Source: CAKRHR01 sp964423195
Lineage (GTDB): Bacteria; Bacillota; Clostridia; Lachnospirales; Lachnospiraceae
Length of the DNA: 15,588 bases
Reading direction: 5' to 3'
Assembly: GCA_964423195.1 (NCBI GenBank)
Contig: CAYRDY010000050.1
Span: 1 to 15,588 of the forward strand
The position numbers and the translations under genes were made by a program. Positions 1-6,937 of the stretch are shown piece after piece. The number at the start of each line of letters is the position of its first letter. The stretch's first letter is position 1. The notes under the pieces are model-generated. The model was not told where the DNA came from and searched no databases. It saw only the letters and a list, made by a program, of their open reading frames with translations.

Positions 1-168
1 TAAGTTCGCGCTTCGCCTTTGGCTCGCGCTCTCTAAGTGCTCATATTATACCATGTCCACTAAGCTCATGCTGCGCTAAAGCTTGCATTCGCTAAGGGTC
101 CAGGTATAAACTCGCACTAAGTTCGCGCTTCGCCTTTGGCTCGCGCTCTCTAAGTGCTCATATTATAC
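1..168. repeat. Intergenic repeat: exact 51-bp copy twice plus a diverged middle unit
   Basis: Positions 1-51 and 118-168 are identical over 51 bp, starting TAAGTTCGCGCTTCGCC and ending TAAGTGCTCATATTATAC. Between them, 61-108 is a diverged unit that keeps the same skeleton (TAAG, then GCT and CGC, then CTAAG, then TATA). Each exact unit can fold as an imperfect GC-rich hairpin around GCC-AAA-GGC. The shorter string CTAAGTGCTC recurs in the cca-proS spacer near 12148. This looks like a dispersed, non-coding intergenic repeat of the REP or MITE type. No transposase or coding frame is associated with it. The array begins at the window edge, so more copies may lie outside. Confidence 0.75.
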
Positions 169-200
169 TACACAGCGCTCAAAAAATAAAGCTGTCATTC

Positions 201-223
201 AATATTTCTGTCTCAGAAATATT
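201..223. other. Perfect 10-bp AT-rich inverted repeat
   Basis: AATATTTCTG at 201-210 and CAGAAATATT at 214-223 form a perfect 10-bp stem with a 3-nt loop. No T-run follows on the + strand. On the - strand a loose T-rich stretch follows after about ten bases, so terminator function is weak. It lies in the AT-rich region upstream of the exported DUF4214 gene and could equally be an operator. Function is unknown. Confidence 0.45.
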
Positions 224-275
224 CATCGATTTATCATAAATATCATAATAAAGATTTATTTTTTTAAGATTTCCA

Positions 276-304
276 TTGATTTATCCTGTCATATAGTTTA
301 AGAT
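276..304 (+). promoter_or_regulatory. Possible sigma-A promoter for the DUF4214 gene
   Basis: A TTGATT box (276-281) and a TAAGAT box (299-304) are separated by 17 bp in AT-rich sequence upstream of the 438 start. Each matches four of six consensus bases. The region is so AT-rich that other -10-like strings occur (for example TATGAT near 344), so this is a guess. It would give a leader of roughly 125 nt. Confidence 0.3.
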
Positions 305-356
305 TAAAAAGACGATAAGCGAAAATTTTTTCATTTTCTACCTGTATGATATATTA

Positions 357-378
357 ATTTTCTGTCAACGCAGAAAAT
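357..378 (+). other. Leader hairpin upstream of the DUF4214 gene
   Basis: ATTTTCTG (357-364) and CAGAAAAT (371-378) form an 8-bp perfect stem with a 6-nt loop, about 60 nt upstream of the start codon. It could be a 5'UTR hairpin or an operator overlapping a promoter. No riboswitch class was recognised. Confidence 0.35.
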
Positions 379-437
379 AATATCATATAGTGGATTGCTC
401 CTGCGATCCCAGAACAAAAAAAGAAAGAAGGATGCAT

Positions 438-1526
438 ATGCAAAAGAAAAAACGGATGATTGGGATGATTACAGTCATTGCCATGATCATGTCACTGATG
501 TTCTCATCCAATATTATGGCAGCCACGACCAATTCAGGCAATCTGACCGGCCAATTTGTGACCCGCCTTTATAAGACCGTATTTAACCGGGAACCTGATC
601 CGGTCGGATACAACAACTGGGTCAAACGTCTGACCACTCATGACTGCAACGGTGCCACAATAGCAGAAGGGTTTTTCTGCAGCGATGAACTGACAAAGAA
701 AAATATTTCCGATGAGGCATTTATCAACCTTTTGTATCAGGCACTTTTTGACAGGGCATCTGATCCTGCCGGTTTTGCTTACTGGAAGGATATGCTCGCC
801 AACGGTCTTTCACGACGCTTTGCCCTCAAAGGATTCATAGAATCTGCTGAATTTACAAATCTCTGTGAAAAATATCAAATTAACCGCGGCAACATCACGT
901 TGACCGAATACAGAGAAAAAAATCCGAATGTCACAAAATTTGTGTCGCGCTGTTATAAATTGGTTCTTGGCCGGACTGCGGACATCAACGGTCTGAACGA
1001 CTGGACGCACAGGCTGCTCAGCGGGCAGGAAGGAGCCGGGAAAGTCGCATACGGATTCTTTTCCTCCGATGAATTCACCAATAAAAAACTTTCTAATTCA
1101 GACTATGTCAAACTGCTCTACCAAGTACTCATGGACCGTACTTATGACCAGGCCGGATTAAATAACTGGGTCGGTGAGCTCGCCTCAGGCGCAAGCAGAT
1201 ATCATGTATTTTTAGGTTTTGCAAATTCCACTGAATTTAGTAAAATCTGCGCACGCTATGGCGTTTCTGTAGGCAAATTGGATCCTGAGAAACCTGCCAC
1301 ACCTGGCGGCTCTTCCGGTAGCTCAGGCGGAAGTTCCGGTTCTTCGGGCGGCTCAAGCGCTAACGCATATGGCAGCAACACCACAGTGTATATTTCCGCT
1401 ACAGGATCAAACGTGTATCACAGAATCAATAACTGCAGAAATATGAATCCTGCCACAGCACACTCAATGACCAAGGGCGAGGCCGAAGCCAAAGGTTACA
1501 GGCCTTGCAAAAACTGCTGGCATTGA
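438..1526 (+). CDS. Exported DUF4214 repeat protein with C-terminal Cys-rich (Ada-like) tail
   Basis: The protein is 362 aa from the chosen ATG at 438, which sits 6 nt after AGAAGG; an upstream GTG at 390 is open but has no good ribosome binding site. Residues 1-28 are a signal peptide: basic MQKKKR, a Met/Ile-rich hydrophobic core, and a likely cut after NIMA. Two DUF4214-type modules follow (about 35-140 and 170-275), each with paired elements such as LYKTVFNREPDPVGYNNW and LYQALFDRASDPAGFAYW. A Gly/Ser linker leads to a tail containing YHRINNC and GYRPCKNCW, a probable metal-binding His/Cys set like tails on other clostridial exported proteins. There is no LPxTG motif, so it is secreted or held by the repeats. 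DUF4214 is often found in surface and adhesin proteins, but no activity can be assigned. The gene is lower in GC than the rest of the window and oriented opposite to its neighbours. Confidence 0.85.
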   Translation: MQKKKRMIGMITVIAMIMSLMFSSNIMAATTNSGNLTGQFVTRLYKTVFNREPDPVGYNNWVKRLTTHDCNGATIAEGFFCSDELTKKNISDEAFINLLYQALFDRASDPAGFAYWKDMLANGLSRRFALKGFIESAEFTNLCEKYQINRGNITLTEYREKNPNVTKFVSRCYKLVLGRTADINGLNDWTHRLLSGQEGAGKVAYGFFSSDEFTNKKLSNSDYVKLLYQVLMDRTYDQAGLNNWVGELASGASRYHVFLGFANSTEFSKICARYGVSVGKLDPEKPATPGGSSGSSGGSSGSSGGSSANAYGSNTTVYISATGSNVYHRINNCRNMNPATAHSMTKGEAEAKGYRPCKNCWH

Positions 1527-1532
1527 TCCGAC

Positions 1533-1567
1533 AGCCGGGAACCCACATCATTTCCGGGTTTCCGGCT
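1533..1567 (+). terminator. Strong hairpin between convergent genes, probable terminator
   Basis: The 12-nt arms at 1533-1544 and 1556-1567 (AGCCGGGAACCC and GGGTTTCCGGCT) pair throughout with one G-T wobble around an 11-nt loop, 6 bp after the DUF4214 stop. The following sequence (TAACTTAAC) is a poor U-tract, so termination may be imperfect. It lies between two convergent genes and could act on transcripts from either side. Confidence 0.6.
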
Positions 1568-1582
1568 TAACTTAACAGCGCT

Positions 1583-3370
1583 CTATTCTGATAATATTTC
1601 CTCCATCATCGCCTCGCTGATATAAGGTTTCTGATTGGACATGCGCTCCCCGAAATATGTCTTCGGATAGGCCTTGGAGGTGTCTTCGATCACGCACTCA
1701 ATGAGCAGCGGCGCTCGTCGATTCCACGCATTCACAAAGGCTGCCGCCTTGTCCGCGTCGGCAGCAAAATGGGATTCAATGCCGTAGGCCGTCCCGATGC
1801 GGCAAAAATTCGGCGTCTCATAGCCATACCGGCTCGCCGCCCCAAAGTATTTGGAATCGAAGAAATCATCCTGTTGCTGACGAATGAGCCCCAGCGAGTG
1901 ATTATTTAAAATGACGATCAGCACCGGAAGGTGTTCTCGCGCCACCCACTGCAGCTCCTGAATATTCATCTGAAACCCTCCGTCACCACAAAAACAGACG
2001 GAAGGCATGCCCGTCGCGTAATGTGCGCCGATCGCCGCCGGAAGCGCGAATCCCATCGCCCCGTGGCCGCCGGAAAAGAGCATCCGCTGGCCCAGTTTGA
2101 CCGGAAAAGACTGCGCCATCCACAGCTGATGCTGCCCCACATCACTGCAGATCACACATGGCGTCGGAATTTTCGCGCCGATTTTTTCTATGGCCAGATT
2201 CGGCGCTCTGCCCTCGGAACCCACGTCAAAGCGGCGAAGCTCGTCTCGCCATTTCCGGCACTTCAAGAGCCATTCTCCGCGCGCGCTGTCCACTAAAGGC
2301 CGCTCCTCATGCGCGCTCTTTGATTTCCTTTTCAGGGCAAATCTCACAAAATCACGCGCATCCGCGCAAATCTTAATCTCATCCGCATGGACGCCGCGCA
2401 TCAGTTCACTGGCATCCAGATCGATCCTGACAATCTCAGCCCCAGCAGCAAATTTCTCCGTCTTCTGACCGGTCTGCCTCGGACACAGGCTGCACCCTAG
2501 GCTCAGCAGGAAATCCGCCTTCCGGTCGACAATGATATTGGCATAGCGATGGCCATAGGCCGCGCCCAGATAGCCAAAATTCAGCGGATGATCCGCGGGC
2601 AGCAGATCCCTCGCCGGCAGACTCGTCACCACCGGAATCCGCAGCCAATCGATCAGTTCAAGCAACGTCTCTCGAAACTCGTAATCCCTCGCAAACCCGT
2701 TTCCGATCAGAAGCACCGGCCGGCGCGCAAGACACAGCTTCTCATAAACCTCCGAATAGACATCGCAGCCACCCGGAACAAAATCCGCTGCGCTGTCTGC
2801 CTCATGTGTGCCCTGCGGCATACTGATCTCATACGCATCCGGCGGCAATTCAATCTCTTCCCTCTGAATATTCATGGGCAGATCAATCAGCACCGGCCCT
2901 CTGCGGCCCTCGCGGGCAATCCGGAAAGCCGTCCTCAAAACCTGGGGAAGTCTGTTCTTATCCCTGACCTGTACGGCATATTTCGTGATCGGGGACGCCA
3001 TCGCCACAATATTTGTCTCCTGAAATCCCTGCTGCCTGAGCGTCGCCACGTCCGTGTACTCATAGGTATTCAGCTGCCCCGTCAAAAATACCACCGGCAC
3101 CGAATCATAATAAGCGTCCGCGACACCTGAGAGCAGATTGATGGCACCGGGACCGCTGGTGGCATACACGACCGCACACTGACCCGACGCCTTCGCATAG
3201 CCGCAGCCCGCAAAGGCCGCCCCCTGCTCATTGTAACAGCTGTGGTTGCGGGCATTTTTATTTTTTCCGATTGAATCGATCAGGTGAGCGATCATCGTTC
3301 CCTGATAGCCGAAAAAGTCACGGATTCCCTGCCTCACAAAAAATTCCACAATATAATCCGCAGCCTTCAT
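1583..3370 (-). CDS. ThDP-dependent enzyme, acetolactate synthase large-subunit-like
   Basis: This 595-aa protein has the three-domain layout of the acetolactate synthase/pyruvate oxidase family: an N-terminal ThDP pyrimidine-binding domain (about 1-170), a central domain (about 205-345) and a C-terminal ThDP diphosphate-binding domain (about 395-565). Visible motifs are the activating Glu48 in NEQGAAFAGCGYA, SGPGAINLL (72-80), GFQE (115-118), and the GDG...NN cofactor motif at 462-464 and 489-490. The start ATG overlaps the preceding licD-like stop by 4 bp (ATGA) and has GGGGAGGGG just upstream, so the two are translationally coupled. No regulatory subunit (ilvN-like) or other branched-chain amino acid gene is present. 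That argues against a housekeeping IlvB and for a specialised role in surface-glycan or phospho-alcohol synthesis, as with YerE-type enzymes of branched-sugar pathways. The exact substrate is unknown. Confidence 0.88.
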   Translation of the reverse strand: MKAADYIVEFFVRQGIRDFFGYQGTMIAHLIDSIGKNKNARNHSCYNEQGAAFAGCGYAKASGQCAVVYATSGPGAINLLSGVADAYYDSVPVVFLTGQLNTYEYTDVATLRQQGFQETNIVAMASPITKYAVQVRDKNRLPQVLRTAFRIAREGRRGPVLIDLPMNIQREEIELPPDAYEISMPQGTHEADSAADFVPGGCDVYSEVYEKLCLARRPVLLIGNGFARDYEFRETLLELIDWLRIPVVTSLPARDLLPADHPLNFGYLGAAYGHRYANIIVDRKADFLLSLGCSLCPRQTGQKTEKFAAGAEIVRIDLDASELMRGVHADEIKICADARDFVRFALKRKSKSAHEERPLVDSARGEWLLKCRKWRDELRRFDVGSEGRAPNLAIEKIGAKIPTPCVICSDVGQHQLWMAQSFPVKLGQRMLFSGGHGAMGFALPAAIGAHYATGMPSVCFCGDGGFQMNIQELQWVAREHLPVLIVILNNHSLGLIRQQQDDFFDSKYFGAASRYGYETPNFCRIGTAYGIESHFAADADKAAAFVNAWNRRAPLLIECVIEDTSKAYPKTYFGERMSNQKPYISEAMMEEILSE

Positions 3371-4539
3371 TTTACCCCTCCCCGCAGATAACGCTTCATT
3401 CTCGCCGCAAATTTTCCCTGTCCGCGCATGGAGAGCGTCTCATAATAGATCCGGTCGATCTCCCTGTCCAGAGAAAACGTCTGATGATACCTGGCATACT
3501 TCTTCTGTGCCTTAATATACGGGCCAAACAGTGTCATCAATCTGTCATAATTTTTGGCGCCGGCAAGATTTAGTATTCTCTTTCGGTTCTTTTCATAATA
3601 ACTCTGCAGCCGGTACTTGTCGCCGGCCATATTGACCATATCCCAGCAATACTGCCTGTAATCCATCAGGCGTCTCAGCTTCCTGCGCTTGCCGCCGATT
3701 CTGAGCCTTGCCTTAAAGAAACTGTCCATGTGCGGACAGGCCTCTAAGAATTTCTCGCCGGAAATATAAGGATTTTCGAGCACCGTCAGTCTCGGCGTAT
3801 CGGGCGTTTCCAAAATTTTCAGCGTATTTTTCCCAAGCCCTGCCCTCACATAGCCTTCCCAGTCCAGCGGAATGAGAAAACTGCCCGCGTCAGTCTCCAG
3901 AAGCTGGACTCTGTCAAAAATTTCCTTTTTATAGATCTGATTTTTCGTCCCCTTCCGCACAATCACCGACGCGTTATCGCACTGATAGGCGCGCATGGCC
4001 AGCTTTAGCAGCCTACCGCCGACAGGCTTCCTGCCGGAGAGCAGCAGGCAGCGCACCAGAAATTTGGACACCAGCCATTTCCCGTAACCCTCCATGGCAT
4101 ACTGGTAAGTATTGGCGCGCCAGCCCAGCTCCAGCATCGTGATCAGCTTCTTCGCCATCGCGTTCGGCGGATAGGCGCGCAGAATCTCGATTCTGATAAA
4201 AATTCCATGATTGACGTAATTGCGGCCCTCATTGATATTCATGTAAAACGTCTCTGTGTCGCCGTAACGTGCGCTGTAAAATTCGGGATACCACGGATTG
4301 GTAGACAGCGATTCCAGGCTCCGCGATTTTGGCAGACTCGCCCCGCAGATTTTCAGAAAGCGCTGAAAATTCGGCGCCGTCATGTAGACACAGCGGCAGT
4401 CGTCATGCTCAGGGATACCCTTGCCGCTCATCAGGAACAGTGTCAATTTCGGATGTAAAACATATTCAATATCATTTTCCGCACAGATCTGATGGATCTC
4501 AGTCAACAGCTGACCGATCACCCGCTGCAATTTCGTCAT
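3367..4539 (-). CDS. Degenerate LicD-family protein (probable pseudoenzyme paralogue)
   Basis: The protein has 390 aa. Its first 60 residues align without gaps to the upstream LicD protein: LLTEIHQICAENDIEY corresponds to LLKEIDTICRKNDIEY, and VYMT to IYMT. The catalytic block differs: GTLIG at 31-35 is KLTLF here, and the acidic motif Asp46-Asp47-Asp48-Ile-Asp50 is Asp46-Asp47-Cys48-Arg-Cys50. The C-terminal part (about 270-390) is basic and rich in Arg, Lys and Tyr. The start is supported by GGAGATAGAAA before ATG, and the gene begins 41 bp inside the 3' end of the 770-aa LicD gene. It is probably a nucleotidyltransferase-fold relative without the usual metal-binding aspartates, acting as partner, acceptor-binding subunit or diverged enzyme. 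The fold is inferred from the N-terminal similarity; the rest is unrecognised. Confidence 0.7.
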   Translation of the reverse strand: MTKLQRVIGQLLTEIHQICAENDIEYVLHPKLTLFLMSGKGIPEHDDCRCVYMTAPNFQRFLKICGASLPKSRSLESLSTNPWYPEFYSARYGDTETFYMNINEGRNYVNHGIFIRIEILRAYPPNAMAKKLITMLELGWRANTYQYAMEGYGKWLVSKFLVRCLLLSGRKPVGGRLLKLAMRAYQCDNASVIVRKGTKNQIYKKEIFDRVQLLETDAGSFLIPLDWEGYVRAGLGKNTLKILETPDTPRLTVLENPYISGEKFLEACPHMDSFFKARLRIGGKRRKLRRLMDYRQYCWDMVNMAGDKYRLQSYYEKNRKRILNLAGAKNYDRLMTLFGPYIKAQKKYARYHQTFSLDREIDRIYYETLSMRGQGKFAARMKRYLRGGVK

Positions 4540-6811
4540 TTTCTATCTCCTCAGCATCCGGTATCCGATACAGATCCTGATACCATTTCCAAAATGTTTG
4601 CCTCCCGCCAAAAGTCTTATGGAGCGGATCCGTGTTCCCCGTCCACAAATATCCGGAGATTGTCCGATAAATCTCGTATTTCTCAAACGCGCTGAGTCCG
4701 GCATCCACTGCCATCCGATAATATCTGACGGCCGTCTTTTCCATGCCGTCCGCCTCATAGAGATCACCCAGGAGCTTCCATGCCGAACCGCACACGGCTG
4801 CTTCATCTCCCACGGATTCCGGCGCGACTTGCGCCGTCCGCGGCATTCGGGCTTTTGGCGCGCCTTGCACGGCCATGGGCTCCCCTGTATTCTCATCGAT
4901 ATACGTCTGAACCTGGGTGATCAGCGCATCCGCCGTCTGCCGGCCTTCCGAATATGCCCAGGCGGCCTTCCAGCCCGCGACATCCCCGTGCACGCCCAGA
5001 AAGACATAGGCCTCCCGAACCGTGTCCTTAAAAGCAGTATCCGCCCGCATCCGCTTCAGGATACCCGCCGCGGCGCGCGCATCATCCGTCAGCTCAATCT
5101 CAAGTAGATATATGGCTTTCAGCGCCTCTGTCTGGTCATAAAAAATCTCCTCCAGGATCCGCGCCGTCTCAGAATCTCTGTTTTCCCACAGATATGCCGT
5201 GATTTCCTGCAGTTTTGGCCTCAATTCCTCCATGATCTTCAGGCGAATCAACCCGTTATTGGTCTGCTGCCACGCCTGGACATAATTCTCCAGAGAATAT
5301 GGCAGGCGCTTGGCCTCACCGAGGCAGTCGAGCCGGTACTTTAAAAATTCCCCGTCCTCCGGCCAGATGCCCAGACAGCGATCAACAATCTCCGGCAGCT
5401 TGTCCGGAGACGTGCAGGCACACGCCCTGCACTTCATTTTCCACAGACTGATATTTTCGGGATAAACCTTTAGCAGCTCGTCTGTCAACTCATCGGCGGC
5501 CTCCGGCATTTCCTCATCCATCAGCAGATTTGCGGCCCGGCGCATTTTCAAGATGGCCGCCTCGATCCGCGCCAGTTTCGTGCTCAATCTGCGATGATGC
5601 TTCCATATCTCGATCAGTCGGCCCGCCCTGGCCACACGGTTTGTACAAAATAATGTGTAAACGGCCGCGTAGAAGATGCGCTCGTCCAGCTTCACAAGTA
5701 CCGGATGCGTGAAGCGATAGATATGATTCCAGTCCTCGCGCCCGATCATCTCTCTCCTGAACTGAAGGCTATAATAATCCTCAAAAAATTCGGACAGCTC
5801 TGTCAGCGTCATCTTTTCCGTCAGCAATTCCGGGGCAATCCCCGTCTCTTTGACTTTCTGTATATATTTGATCCTGCAGTTATACGCCAGCAGCTCCATA
5901 TGCTCTGTGCTGTTGGCGTGATTCTCCCGCGAGATCGCCATGCCGAAGAGCTTTCGGCGCGTCGCAATGCGCTCATAGCGCCGTCGGTTGATCCTCGGCA
6001 GATATTCCTTTTGTATTTCTCTGTAACTGATCTCTGCGCTGGACACCGTCTCATGGGATTCCCGCTCCGTGACCGGGGGCACAAACATCCAGTCGTCCCC
6101 GTAATGCCAGGTCAGAAACTCATTGGACGCCCTCGGAATCATGACCATCATATCCTCAAACGGCACGGATTTGACGCCGGTAAACATCCGCTTCTCAAAG
6201 CGGAACGGGACACCGCCCCAGCGCAGTGCGTAATAATGGCATTTCTCCTCCGGAAAAGTAAAAATTTCATTCTCTATTTTATTCAGGACATAGCGCTTTC
6301 CCTTCAGAAGACTCAGCATCTTATATTCCAGAAATTTTTCGGGCTCAATCTCCCATCTCCCGCTGAAAATGGCCGCGGAATTGACCAGATCCGAGTAGAG
6401 CATCATGCCCTCGACATATTTTTGGTAGGCCTCCTCGCCGTCCGGTATCGGATCAAGGATAAAGATGTCTATGACCTCACCCGCCCGGTCCCGCCCCGGA
6501 ATCTGATGCGTGTGGATCGCGGCCACCGAGGTGTCCATGTATCGCGGAAATCCGTTGGTGTAATTGCAATCCAACTCCGGCGCCACGAGCGTGCGGTTCG
6601 GCAAAAGCTGCGTCTTTGCGACGGCCTTGAGCCTGTCCCAGTTCTTTCTGGTCATGTAAATATCGATATCGTCGTCCCACGGAATAAAACCCTTGTGCCT
6701 CAGCGCCCCGATCAGCGTGCCGCTGGCGGTAAAATATTCGATGTCATTCTTCCTGCAAATGGTATCAATCTCTTTGAGCAGCTTCAGCAGCTGTTTTTGT
6801 TTCTCAACCAT
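4499..6811 (-). CDS. LicD-family phosphotransferase with long helical/TPR-like C-terminus
   Basis: The protein has 770 aa, against roughly 270 for a plain LicD. The N-terminal LicD domain (about 1-260) shows ASGTLIGALRHKGFIPWDDD (29-48) followed by Ile49-Asp50, then IDIFILDPIPD (114-124) and a C-terminal motif ending in LTWHYGDDW (233-241), all typical of the family. LicD enzymes transfer phosphocholine or related phospho-alcohols from CDP donors to cell-surface glycans. Residues about 320-770 are mostly helical, with TPR-like segments (for example AWKLLGDLYEADGMEKTAVR near 682-701), suggesting a protein-binding or scaffolding extension. The start has AAAGGAG 6 nt before ATG. It lies 63 bp downstream of the cytidylyltransferase fusion, a plausible source of its CDP-linked donor, and overlaps the next licD-like gene. 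No signal peptide or membrane segment is seen, so it is probably cytoplasmic or peripheral. Confidence 0.85.
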   Translation of the reverse strand: MVEKQKQLLKLLKEIDTICRKNDIEYFTASGTLIGALRHKGFIPWDDDIDIYMTRKNWDRLKAVAKTQLLPNRTLVAPELDCNYTNGFPRYMDTSVAAIHTHQIPGRDRAGEVIDIFILDPIPDGEEAYQKYVEGMMLYSDLVNSAAIFSGRWEIEPEKFLEYKMLSLLKGKRYVLNKIENEIFTFPEEKCHYYALRWGGVPFRFEKRMFTGVKSVPFEDMMVMIPRASNEFLTWHYGDDWMFVPPVTERESHETVSSAEISYREIQKEYLPRINRRRYERIATRRKLFGMAISRENHANSTEHMELLAYNCRIKYIQKVKETGIAPELLTEKMTLTELSEFFEDYYSLQFRREMIGREDWNHIYRFTHPVLVKLDERIFYAAVYTLFCTNRVARAGRLIEIWKHHRRLSTKLARIEAAILKMRRAANLLMDEEMPEAADELTDELLKVYPENISLWKMKCRACACTSPDKLPEIVDRCLGIWPEDGEFLKYRLDCLGEAKRLPYSLENYVQAWQQTNNGLIRLKIMEELRPKLQEITAYLWENRDSETARILEEIFYDQTEALKAIYLLEIELTDDARAAAGILKRMRADTAFKDTVREAYVFLGVHGDVAGWKAAWAYSEGRQTADALITQVQTYIDENTGEPMAVQGAPKARMPRTAQVAPESVGDEAAVCGSAWKLLGDLYEADGMEKTAVRYYRMAVDAGLSAFEKYEIYRTISGYLWTGNTDPLHKTFGGRQTFWKWYQDLYRIPDAEEIENDEIAAGDRSAVD

Positions 6812-6824
6812 TGCCTCTCCTTTA

Positions 6825-6937
6825 CTGATCCCTGTCTGTCAATTCGGGGATCTCAAGCATTTATTTTTCACTGTCTATGCGTTCGGGGTCTCAAGCATCT
6901 GCTTCCCGCTGTCAATGAGTTCGAGAATCTCAAGCAT
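6825..6937 (-). repeat. Degenerate ~39-bp tandem repeat spanning the 3' end of the fusion gene
   Basis: On the - strand, ATGCTTGAGA recurs three times, with CAAGCAT on the + strand at 6931-6937, 6892-6898 and 6854-6860 (periods 39 and 38). Each is followed by a CCGAA/TCGAA element and a TGACAG or AGACAG element. The first copy encodes MLEILELIDSGKQ. The second, one base shorter, encodes MLETPNA and then the stop. The third lies entirely in the spacer before licD. The C-terminus of the upstream protein was evidently extended and re-terminated by small tandem duplications. Confidence 0.7.

Noticed and set aside
1..168. Repeats as a CRISPR array
   Set aside because: There are only two exact copies with a 66-bp interval that itself is a diverged repeat; no regular spacers and no cas genes.
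1583..3370. Calling the ThDP enzyme ilvB
   Set aside because: The motifs fit the superfamily, but the neighbourhood has no ilvN or other branched-chain genes and the coupling is to LicD-like genes.
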